DNA of 64,000 bases. Source: Bryoerythrophyllum caledonicum. Its lineage: Eukaryota > Streptophyta > Bryopsida > Pottiales > Pottiaceae. A program made the translations under genes and the position numbers. The stretch covers positions 558,001 to 622,000 of the forward strand of contig OZ020526.1 in NCBI GenBank assembly GCA_963971425.1, read 5' to 3'. The notes under the pieces were generated by a model. That model did no database searches, had not been told where the DNA came from, and worked only from the letters and a program-made list of their open reading frames with translations. Every line of letters starts with the position of its first letter. The stretch's first letter is position 1. This document shows, in pieces, positions 19,572 to 29,810 of this stretch.

Positions 19572-22348
19572 ATGGAGCGTGTCTTCTTCAAATCGGACAC
19601 ACTGGTGCTCGTTTTTACTACTCCTGATGGCAAGATCGACTTCCGTGTAGTCGGTAAAATGTTTGGGTTGGCACCCGATTCAATCCGTCTGTGTGCCGAT
19701 GCTATTCCGATCAATGGCGACCTATGGTCAGTCGCTTCTTGGACGCAGATCAAGAACCTTCTGGATGTAGCAGGGACGAAAGAGGATCCCGTGATGGTCA
19801 CTGGTCGTCCAATATCTGAAGCTCCTACAGGTATGTGCTCCTTCGTGGCTTGATCTTTAAATCTGAGTGGAGCTTCTCCCAATCCACCCGTGTAGGGTTT
19901 TGTTTAGTCTGTCTTTGGTAGCTGAGTTTTCTGATCCTTCAGATTAATGAGGACATTAATCAGGCCACCAGGTCCAGCAGGTTTGTTCACCTACTTCTCT
20001 GGCAGGTATTTCTGTGATTAAGTGCGTATGATTATTTGTTTTGCTTACTCTTTTGATAGTGTTTTGGGTTTAGGGTTCAGTGTTGAATCGGGACATTAAA
20101 GTATGATGTGGGTCCTTTGATAGACATGGTAGTTTGTGATGTATATTGTGGAATTCTGGTTCCCAAGACGTTTCACGGGTAGTGAGGTCTTCGTCTGGTC
20201 TTCGTCTGTTTAGGTTTGTATATGACACATGCACAGCTCAACAACTCTGGATACCAACTTGTGGTTGTAGGTTGAGTTTGCTGTTGCCTGAGTTTGCTGA
20301 TAGTGAGGTTCAACTACTTGGGGTCTGTTTGTCACCGGATCGTGGAACTTTTGCCTTGATATTCTGGTAGTTGACCGTCGTTTTGGTAGTCCACTTGTGA
20401 GTGATTGCCGTCCTTGCATCCACTTCTATTTTTATTCTGAGGGAGAGGGAGTCTTCCTCGGATTGTGTCTCTGGAGCTCTCTTGGATTTTTTGCATCCAT
20501 AACTTGATCAGGGATTTCAAGTGTCATCAGTTTTTCGCATGGTCTTATTCCGGTTTTTTTGCATGGTCTTATTCTCAGTCTTCGCTGCCGGTATTTTATT
20601 GTGTTCGTTCAAGCTCCTGCTTCTTGTGGTGGTTTGCTTTAGATGATTTTGACATCTTTGTAATTTTTACTTCATTTTGTATTCTGCGTCATGCTGCAGG
20701 TCTGGAAGGTGGAATGCAGATCGGGCTGGAAAGTGGAAAGCCGGTCGAAAGTGGCCATCCTTTGTCACAATTTGTGGCCTGCTTACAAGACTCAACCTTG
20801 CAAGAGAGTATAAACAAAGCCGAACCTAACTCAGTGATTGAGCTCCCGAATGGAGTTGTTTGGCTTGGAGACGAGGATAATTTTTCAAATCAACTCTTCA
20901 TGAGACCTTGTTACTTTGATCTTTTAGAGGCGAAAGAGGAGTATTTTAAACTGAACAGCAAGCTGCGCGCAGTTGTGTACACAGGGACACCGGGGATAGG
21001 AAAATCGCACATGTGTGCGTTTGTGGTAGCTCGAAAGCTGATTGCGGGTACAGCCGTGTTCTTTGAGAGTGCTGTGAAATCCGACAAAGACGTGGAGGAG
21101 AGGGCGGTTTATAGGTTGGATTTGGTGAGTGGTGTTCACAGTTTCAAGTCTCCTCTGGTTTTAGATTCTGTATCACGCAACGAGAACGCTGTGTACATCG
21201 TGGACGGTCGCTCTGCTGGATTCCCTCAGGCTCGGGTGGAGATCCAGATCTTCGCGAGTCCATCAATAGCGCTCTATCGGCCTCAAAGAAAAGAGTGGGC
21301 TCGCTATTTGTATCTTCACACACCCCTCTTTGACTTGGAGGAACTCCAGACAATGCGGTCAGCTGTGTCTGCGTTTCAAAGTGTCAGCACGGAAGACGTA
21401 GATGAGTGGTTTGTGGCAGCCGGGGGTGTGGCGAGGACTGTGTTAAAGAGAGCTAGCTTGAGAAATTCTGTACAGGATTGGAAAGCAGAAGCGCAGGACT
21501 TGATCTTTAAAATGGAGAAAGGGGACCTTGAGAAGGTTGTTATTGGCATACAGGGTGGTGAATTTTCACATAGAAGTGATACCCTGTTCCACTGGAGGGT
21601 TGATGAGAAATACGTGGGGGAGAAAGGCGATAGTCCTGAGAAGTTGTCTATGAGACGATTCAAGAGAAAAGTTCTTTGCTTGGCCTCCGCATGGGTGGCG
21701 GATGAGCTTCACTTAAGATTCAGGTTTGAGAAACTGGTATCTATCGCGGCACTTATCATGACCACGAGCAAGGACGTGGAGTTAGCAGCATTGCGAGGTT
21801 ACTGGTTCGAAACTTTGGGGCATATGATGCTTTCTGGGGGGGGCGAGTTTAATTGCAGGTGGTTGGACACCAATGACAAGTTCACTCTGACGTTACCCAA
21901 GTCAGTGTCCTACTTCTTCAAGTCCGACGAAGATGCCTCTATGTCATGTCGAGATGATTTCTCTACCTATTGCGTGCCAGTGGGACGCAATCAGGCAGCC
22001 ATTGATTCGCTCAGTAGTCCGTTCCTCTTCTTCCAGATGGCATCTGGACCGGAACATTCCATCAACAAAGAAGGGATGGTTAGTATCGTGGATGCAATGA
22101 AGAAAGGTGGGCGTTGTACTTCGGAGGCGGAGAGCAAGGTGAGGGGGGCGTGTGATCCCCGTCGACCGACATGTAGAGTTCCGGTATTCGTTTTCTGCAC
22201 TACACCGAGCAATTTTGATCGTCATTACAAGACTCTCCAGAAATTTGTGCAAGGCAAGAGGAAGGTTTCAGAAATAGAGAACATTCAGCAGGCAGTGCTT
22301 GCATTGCCCATTGACTTGGGTGATGTTAAGAAGCTTGCGTCGCAATGA
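19572..22348 (+). CDS. Crinkler-RHS-type header plus P-loop NTPase plus nuclease-like protein (gene A)
   Basis: Two coding exons, 19572-19830 and 20700-22348, join in phase 1 to a 635-residue protein. The start is the ATG two bases after the acceptor. Residues 1-86 are a small ubiquitin-like header starting MERVFFKSDTLVLVF. The large exon holds Walker A GTPGIGKS (182-189), Walker B VYIVDG (251-256), the segment WARYLYLHTPLFDLEEL, and the GGVAR motif (328-332) typical of this NTPase clade. The C-terminal part has WFE with Glu 457, AIDSL with Asp 522, and FFQMASGPEH (Gln 532, His 539), the layout of the restriction-endonuclease-like domain of Crinkler-RHS proteins. The Lys usually expected after Gln is Met here. 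Such proteins act as nuclear effectors or conflict proteins in oomycetes, fungi, trypanosomes and some plants. There is no signal peptide. It is intact and probably functional. Confidence 0.8.
19849..19870 (+). other. conserved intron block 1 of gene A
   Basis: These 22 bases are identical to 55652-55673 in the intron of gene B (left-arm copy 26487-26508, minus strand). In gene A the block lies 19 bases after the header exon. In gene B it lies 221 bases before the header exon. Confidence 0.85.
20286..20368 (+). other. conserved intron block 2 of gene A
   Basis: About 80 bases match 56168-56245 in gene B (left arm 25992-25915, minus strand) at roughly 80 percent, starting with GCCTGAGTTTGCTGATAGTG. 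In both genes the block is intronic and follows a header exon. Confidence 0.8.
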
Positions 22349-22812
22349 TTGGTCGGGAGTTTGGGAAATTGGAACTAAAGAATCTCAAGGTACGAAACTA
22401 AAATATGCCACCGAATGACATGCTATTTCGACTGCTGTACAGAACAGGATGTTTTTCTGGATATATCTTATCATGTTGATATCTCTATTATTAGCGTGCG
22501 ACAATCATTTTGTCCAAATTTAGTTTATTTTGGGCTTTTCTTTTCTTTTGTTAGTCCAGCTATAGGTTACTTGCAAGCAGTAATTTCACTTAAATTTTTT
22601 GTTTCCTTTGCTGAGAATCTGTCTCACAAGTGTCTCACCTATGTCAAGGATTGAATTAGGTCAGGCAATCTATATCTAATCGCTCAAAGCGGGGGGATTT
22701 GTCTGTTCCAGAGAGTTGTTCCTTGCTGTGATACTCATGAAAGTGTAGAGCTGTAATTAAAATGGATTTTTTTTTCAATGTCTGGTGTTAACAAAACTGT
22801 TCTCGAAAACAG
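22349..22812. other. 3' region of gene A
   Basis: After the TGA a possible donor (CTCAAG then GTACGA) lies at 22390-22392, so the 3' UTR may be spliced. No polyadenylation signal was fixed. Confidence 0.35.
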
Positions 22813-22953
22813 ACGGTCTCACACGCTTCCTAGATTGGTTGCATGAGAAGGCGGATGTGGTCTTCCGGAGCAGTGTTTCAGAGCGGAATATGGTTCAGTT
22901 GTTAAGGCGAATCCATTACTTGGCTGTCAGAGTCCCACAGACAAATTGTGGAG
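22813..22953 (+). other. orphan phase 1-1 coding-like exon
   Basis: The acceptor CGAAAACAG and the donor GGAG then GTAGGG bound 141 bases that are open and read like protein, for example TRFLDWLHEKADVVFRSSV and QLLRRIHYLAV. Both junctions are phase 1, like the header exons of genes A and B. It lies 460 bases after the stop of gene A, so it may be an alternative tail or a remnant of another gene of the family. No partner exon was found. Confidence 0.3.
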
Positions 22954-24049
22954 GTAGGGGTTTCAGATTTTGAAGGGAGTTATTATAAGGTAGTTTCTTT
23001 TTTAGATGGATCCAACCGGAGATTTCTTGATACCTGGTTGTTAGTGCTTTAGGCATGTATGGGTTCGCAATTGTGGATGTCCAGTTGTGCATGCAACTTT
23101 AGATGAAAGGACACTTCACTAAATTCCATTTCCATACATGTCTGTGGAACTTTCATGTACCCTTCTTGATATCATCAAGATTGTAAATAGATTTGTAGAT
23201 TTGTAAACATATTCTACTTGTCCGTCACATATTTTGCAATATTGACCTCAATTGGATCGCAAAGGTCATCCTTATGTTTTGCATTAGTTTTCAGCCAGAG
23301 ATCTCCAAATATTTCCTATTGTTGTATAATTTCTTCTAGCGAGGGAGCAAAGTATCTATAGGCATTACTGAGTATGTTAGGGAGACTTTCTAGCACAAGG
23401 ATTCCTTGAAATGCTTTGTGTTTCTGTCTTGCAATGATGAATAACATAGCTAAATGTATTTTGAAGTTTACTAGCTTCAATAAGTCTCAACGGGTTACTT
23501 GTCTTTTGTATTGTCCTTCTAGATCTATTGTGCTACTTGAAAATGGATATATTTTATAGCATTAACCACTTCCACCTGTCATGTTGGTACTCTAGGATCC
23601 TTTTTCATTTTCCACTTAAAAATATTAGAAGGTAGTGAGGGCTTTTTGTTTGTTTTATTTTAATTGTGACTTGGGAAGTGAGGTGTTTGGTGTTTTTTAC
23701 AAGGTACTGCTTGGGTTTATTTGAATTTTGTTGAAGCAATTGTAATTATAAGTTTTTGGTGTAATTGGTCACTGTTTGCTGTTCTCCTTTGGTATAGTTG
23801 TACACCTTTTCCAGTAGTGAGAGCATGGAGAAGTCCATGAAGTTGTAAACATGCACGTATATGTAAAGAAATAAAAATAATAAATGATGGCCCTCACTAC
23901 ATCTGGGAAGCTATGCTGGAAGCCATCAAAACTGCTTGGCTAAGATGACATCATATACATACTAGACATAGGGATAAGTTCATTGCTAGGTTTGATAAAT
24001 ATTAGCAATTGATCAAAGCCTTCACTGAAGGAAAAGGCATGGTCTTGTC
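22954..24049. other. intergenic, nothing recognised
   Basis: AT-rich DNA without coding signal. No repeat with other parts of the arm was noticed. Confidence 0.4.
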
Positions 24050-25320
24050 TAGGAGGGAAAGTAATGTTTTGAGGGCCAAATAATCATTTTTAAGAGTAAA
24101 TTTGACTTGAGGCTCTTCAAATTCTTGTTCTTAGGTGAGTTGGGAATATGTCTACACAATTTTTACCCCCATAGGACTTATAAAACCTATAGAAACGCTT
24201 GATTTTTCACATGGAGGTATGCTGAAATTCAAATACAAAGGCCCCTTTTTGACAATAATAAAGGCATGTGAACAACTATTGGATTGAAAATCCAAATGGT
24301 GAGATCATGCCTTAGAACCTTATTTACATGCTCAAAAAACAAAACTTGAAAAAATAAAATATCAAATTTTGGTGAATTTTTGAAGTTTCTACGGTCTAAT
24401 TGATTTTGGGCAGATTTTGAGAAGAAATGAGCATATACCGTAGTTTTGGGCAGATTTCAACATGCCTTTATAGTGTTTTCAAACTTTGACTGCAAATATC
24501 TCCTATAGTATGAGGATTTTTGGAGCACAAATAGTCTCTTCGGAAAGGTATGGAAAAACTCCACGACGTTCGAAAGATTTCAACTTCATGAGATCTAAAT
24601 TTATTAAATCAGAGGCTAACCAAAGTCAAATCAACCCAAAACGGGCCTCTAGAAACATTAGGGGTTAACCCCTAAAGTTTAAAGGCACTATTTGCATGCT
24701 TTACCCTCAAAACTACCCTCTTTCAGTGCAAAGTGAGATTTTTCAATTTATGACGTATTTTGAAGTATGTAACCGCGGGATCCGGTACTTAACTTCTACA
24801 AGATCATGCCCTCGTGAAAAGTGAAAGCAATGTTTTGAGGGCCAATATAACCAATCTTTAAAGTGAATTTGAATTGAGGCTCTTCACGTTCTTGTTCCTA
24901 GGTGAGTTAGGAATATGTCTACTAAACCCTTACCCCCATAGGACCTATAAAACCTATAGAAATGCTTGATTTTTCACATGGAGGTATGCTAAAATTGAAA
25001 TACAAAGGCTCCATTTTTATTATAAAATAGGCATGTGAGAAATTATTGGATTGAAAATCCGAACGGTGAGATTATGCCTTGTTTACATGTTCAATAAACA
25101 AAACTTGAAAACGAGTAAGATCTCAAATTTTGGTGAATTTTTGAAGTTTCTGCAATTCAATTGATTTTGGGCAGATTTTGAGAATCAATGAGCATATACC
25201 ATAGTTTTGGGCGAATTTTAGCATGCCCCATTAGAGTTTTCAAACTTTGACCGTAGATATCTCCGAAATTATGAGGAATTTTGATGTATGAATGGTCCTT
25301 CCGAATGCATGAATGGTTTT
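24050..25320. repeat. two diverged tandem units, about 766 bp apart
   Basis: Unit 1 (24050-24560) and unit 2 (24816-25320) share long strings such as GGAATATGTCTAC, CCCCATAGGAC and CTTGATTTTTCACATGGAGG, at roughly 85 percent identity. They are separated by about 250 bases that start at the TTAA palindrome of 24658-24675. They code for nothing. Unit 2 borders the 3' end of gene B. Confidence 0.8.
24658..24675. repeat. 18-bp palindrome centred on TTAA
   Basis: TTAGGGGTTAACCCCTAA is its own reverse complement. It looks like two ends of the TTAA element family of 17675-18604 meeting head to head on one TTAA. Confidence 0.7.
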
Positions 25321-25572
25321 TGTAGGGGGTTGCAAGCTCATCATTGATTGGTTCATTCATAATGCCCAAAACTTAAACTGAAATTCCTCACAATTTGTGA
25401 GATCAAAATTTTCAAAGTTGGAAATAAAGAAATTTTCCCTTCTCTAAACCACCATACAAGGTTATCACCAAAATAATGTAGATGCCAACTGCAGCAGAAT
25501 TCAAGATCATAATCTAACAAGTATTCTGAAGTCATGGCTAACCCTCATATTGCTAAAAGAAGATGTCGACTT

Positions 25573-27723
25573 CTAACACAAATCACACACCACAAGTAAA
25601 CCTAAATTATTTCCAAGGACAACAACTTTCATAGATTTATCATCCTTCGGACCTGAGGGAAGACCACAGAAACCAACAGATCAGTTCACCTCGCAAAATA
25701 TATACTCGCAAAAGCACAGAAGAGGATCACACACAACGTCACAAAATTCAATCAAACAGCAAAGGAAACAGAAAAGTAGCCAAGACATTATTAATACTGC
25801 TAAAAGACCCTAAATCAAACACCAACCTAAACCCTAAGGTTTACAAACTCCGCAGCAAACTCCTTGAGCGAACACCTGTCCACTGCAAATCATCCCTCCG
25901 AATCCAGCTTTCAAGATCTCAAGACAGAAGTGCCAACGATCTGGTGACAACAAACCCTAAGTACTTGAGCCTCACTATCAGCAAACTCAGGCCTCAGAGC
26001 CCTAAGAAACCAGCATTGCCAAGAGAGCGCAAGTTCACAAGGTGAAGAACAAAAACCTTGAGGTACGATAGGACGGACAATGAGATTGTAGGTGACACCC
26101 GCGGCGAACGTGTCCATGCTCAAGCCGTCATCGTCGGCTTCCATGACGCTATCGCCTGCCAAAAAAGCCTGGCTGGCCTCGAACGCGGCCAGCACAATGG
26201 CCACCCTCACGCGATTCTTCTCGGGTCCGAAGAGGTTCACCTTAAACGACTTGCCATTCTGGTTCACTATGGTAAGTCTTTTAAGGTGAACCCTAAATCC
26301 TAAACCCTAATTTGCAACCAAGTAGATCGCCTGAGATAAACATAAGGCAAGCGCCCCAATTTTAACGATCACCCACCCAGAACTACAGCCACGAACATGA
26401 GCGTCAACACTAAAAAAAGCCTGCAAGGAATGGTCCAAAAATCCAAAACCCTCCACGAGAACAAGTCCCCTCAAGGTTCAAACGTACCACTCAGATTTAA
26501 AGATCAAGGCACCCTAAACCCTAAACCCTAAGTCGAACCTAAAAGAGTACTGAAATCTGCTTCCAAGAAGAGGAAGTCTGTTCACCTAGGTGCACTGTTT
26601 CAACCGAAACTATGACAAAGACAAAGACAAAAGCTAAACCCTATGTATATAATAACCCTAAACCCTAAACCCAAAAAAAAGTACATATAAAATGATGCGA
26701 CACAACGGTTACATCATTACAAAGCATCGCTAGAGACAGATCGCTTCCAACTGATGCGCAACAAAAGAGTAAATAATAGACTTGAAAGTAAAACAAAGTC
26801 TAAAGCAAAACAAAAATATTACTCTGTACAGCATTTCCTTCCAATTCTTGAGCCCAAACCCTAACCAAGGGTAACGAAGGAAAGACTGCTCTCAACCCGC
26901 TATGGCTTTAGAAGAGGATGCAAGGATAGGAATCAAGAAGCAAGAATCAAGAAGCAAGAAAGAGAAAATCCTAGTTTGCCCTTAATAGTCTATCATTCGT
27001 GCGTGGAATGAAGCATCCAACAAGCCATCGCACGAATCCCTAATTGTTCGCCTGAGATAAACATAAGGCAAGCGCCCCAATTTTAACGATCACCCACCCA
27101 TAACTACAGCCACGAACATGAGCGTCAACACTAAAAAAAGCCTACAAAGAAGGGTCCAAAAATCCAAAACGCTCCACGAGAACAAGGCCCGCTCTTGTAT
27201 TAGTAGTGCATGCAATGAAGCATCGACACAGTAAACGCGGAATAAAGCATCGAACAAGCCCTCACAAGAAAACCTAATTGTTCTGGTGAAAAAGACGTAC
27301 TAGGAGCACGAGCTTGTAAGTATGCATGCTTCAGGGCTTAAGCTGTTGATTAAGCTACCAAGATAAGAAGGAGAATCATACCGGCAGGAGGTGCTCCCCC
27401 TATGCCAACCCTACTTCCAGAACCATGAACGAAACCCTCGCCCAAGAATATGAACCGGAGGAGGTACTAATACGAACCCTAGCCAAAGGGAAGAAGTGGA
27501 TATAATCAAGTGGATAATGCATTAAGTTTGAGGCCAAGTGATTTTCACCTGAAGTAGCAACCTTGAGCAACGGGAGCTTCTCTTTCCGCAACTGCTCCTC
27601 CTTTTTCCGCAAGTAAGCAACCTCGGCCTCTGTGGCAGCCTTTGTCAGTTGTCGATCCACATCATTGATCTGCTGCTCTACTTTCCTAATCTCTTGCTTC
27701 ACCTCTTCAATTTTGGTATCCAT
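25573..27723 (-). CDS. header-only relative of gene A with coiled-coil exon (gene B)
   Basis: Read on the minus strand: exon 27723-27549, exon 26266-26057, exon 25652-25573, joined in phase 1 at both places, giving 154 residues. The start is the ATG at 27723, after a non-coding first exon (about 28860-28449) and an acceptor TTACAG. Residues 1-58 form a coiled coil (KIEEVKQEIRKVEQQINDV). Residues 59-128 form a header-like domain with KSFKVNLFG, AIVLAAFEAS and TFAAGVTYNLIVRP, which resembles the small beta-rich headers of Crinkler-type proteins. The frame stops at a TAG after 25 further residues. No NTPase or nuclease exon follows, so the gene is truncated or makes a header-only protein. The last exon may instead continue by splicing after TTTAG at 25602. 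Residue 125 is Ile here and Val in the other arm. Confidence 0.55.
26328..27186. repeat. 138-bp direct duplication within the gene B intron
   Basis: 26328-26465 and 27049-27186 are direct copies with about five mismatches, 721 bases apart. Both start CGCCTGAGATAAACATAAGG. The left copy adjoins the header exon. Confidence 0.9.
26512..26671. repeat. interstitial telomere-type repeats in intron
   Basis: CCCTAAA is repeated in tandem at 26512-26531 and at 26656-26671, with single or degenerate copies at 26291 and 25808. On the transcribed strand of gene B they read TTTAGGG, the plant-type telomere unit. Confidence 0.85.
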
Positions 27724-28448
27724 TATCTTGAAATGCGCACAACACTTTCAGCACGCCGATGCTGCCTACGAGACCACCTCCTGTAACATGCAACCTCAGC
27801 AACAATTCATCAGAACGCTGTCACACGTAAACGCGACCAATGCTCGAAACGCAAGTGAGATTCCGCATACAAAACTCCACTCCGCCAAAACAAACCCCGA
27901 CAGAGACAACAAGCAGAAAGAGAAAAATCAGCTGCCAAACCACAATCAAAGCTCACGGCACGCACGACAGCCACCTCCAAACCCTCCCAAATCATGCCCC
28001 ACAACAAATACTCCAGCAACATATATAACCACCCTAACCAAATGAGCCGGATGCTTACCAGAGAGATGAAACACCTTGAGTATGGACAAAATCTCCCGCA
28101 CTCCAAGACCGCAACCAAGCCCGCGCAAACTCCTCACCAAACACTTCAACGACCAAAAACCCTAGGAACCGCAACCCCGAAATGCCAACCACCTCCAAAA
28201 TATCAGCAACCACTCACGCCACAAACCTCCTCATGCCTCCTAATCCACCAAGCCACTGCTCTTGACACAAAAAGTCACATGCATTGTGCAGGCATCGAGC
28301 ACAAACACAAGCACCAAGTACGGAAGGTTATCTTTAACGACCAAAAACTTACAAGAAATACGCAAAAGATAAGCTGGAAATCATTTCAAGACCTTGACAA
28401 AACTTGATAGGATTCACTGCCCGTCGCTGCCCAGCACAGAAACTTACA

Positions 28449-28860
28449 TCAGCTGATCAACTCTCGGAGGAAGATCTCTTTGTCCCTGTAGAAGGTGTTG
28501 ATCTCCGCCTGAAAAGCAAACGTCTCAACCTGCGCGTTCCTCAACCGCTTCCAGCAACCGCGTCCCGGCACCGATCCGCGCGGCCCAGAGATCAAAACGC
28601 AGCGCGCGGGAGAGAGGACTTCAATCGGCCGAGCCCTAGCCCGAGATCACGCGATCGCAGCAGACAGATCGATCACAAACAAGAGACCACACACAAATCG
28701 ATCAGCGCACGGAGAGACGAAGAGAGGGGAAAGAGGAGGACTAGATGCACTTTACACCCTTCCAGACCGCGCATCCCCGCCGTCCGATGGGCTACTGCGA
28801 TCGACGACCGACGACCGACCGACGAACGACGTCTGTGTGAACGACTGTATACGAATGTAT
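28449..28860 (-). promoter_or_regulatory. probable 5' UTR exon and CpG-rich promoter of gene B
   Basis: The block is much richer in CG than its surroundings and holds a GTCG run at 28799-28828. On the minus strand it ends in the donor CTGAT then GTAAGT near 28449. It has the features of an active promoter and first exon. Confidence 0.5.
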
Positions 28861-29800
28861 CCATGTAAGGGTTTCATCCTGCCCCTCGTGAGATCGTGGT
28901 CGTCTATCGACTCAGATCCATCATCGGACGGCTGATATTGTGTCTTCCATTTTTGGTGTGTCCAGGAGTATGAGTGACGTCTGCGATTGGCCACTGCACA
29001 CAGCTTCTTGGCCTTCTCAATGGCGGCCGCACCATTTTAGGGGTTTCCAGACAGCCAATAAGGTGGACCGACCCAGTTACGCACCCCACCTTTCCGGCTA
29101 TCCTTGGAATGGTGATGTACCGGAGTACCATAGCAGGGTCGCCAAAAAATAATTCTAAAAAAAAACGTAAAAATCGAGAAATTCTTGAAGGGAATGCACA
29201 AATTTTTGAAAAATCCATAAAATAGAAACGGACATTACTATCTCGTGGTATGTTTGCTTCACTTTATAAGTAACTTCATTGTCAGTGCTTCTTTGAATCA
29301 AGAAGAAGTTGAATTTGTTGAGCGTGGTTTGCTTCACTAAACCCAAGTTATTTCATTGTGAGTGCTACTTTTTGATTGAGGAGAAGTTGATTTTGCAGAG
29401 CATAGTCAAAAGTGGTGGTGTTGTGCTCCGCAGCTGAATGCATTCGGAATACTGACTTCGCACATCTCAAATACAATAAACCCGAGTAAGTCTTAGCCAC
29501 CCAAGTCTCCGAAGTGTCCAATAAAAATAAACAAGGACCCTCACCGTGAACCATTATACTTTACCTTTTGTGAATTAAAAAACTTCTTGTGTACATCCCA
29601 CGTACTCCAGGATTTCTTCTTTTCATTACCGGTCAATTAAACCCTTATACCCAAAGAGTTTCTAGTGATTTGAAGAGCTACGATTACAAACAATTTGTCT
29701 TCGTGAGAACTATGCAGGGGCTAAATCCTTGAATGTGTTCAAGAATGTTATAATTTTATTCTTTGACCTCTTGAAAAAATAGATTCATAGCTTTGTCAAT
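28861..29800. other. upstream region of gene B
   Basis: The part 29020-29160 is GC-richer and contains CCATTTTAGGGGTTTCC and a NotI-type GCGGCCGC. No coding frame is convincing. The part 29240-29420 holds two degenerate copies of a GCACTCACAATGAAATAACTT-type string. Confidence 0.35.
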
Positions 29801-29810
29801 TTTGAATAGT

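Noticed and set aside
20465..20699. N-terminal extension of the large gene A exon
   Set aside because: The frame is open upstream of 20700, but a clear acceptor (ATGCTGCAG) precedes 20700, and joining to the header exon keeps the frame. The extension is Phe/Ser/Cys-rich intron sequence.
28404..28868. 154-codon plus-strand open frame (and its mirror 53292-53756)
   Set aside because: It is the antisense of the CpG-rich first exon of gene B, Arg-rich from CG content, without a domain.
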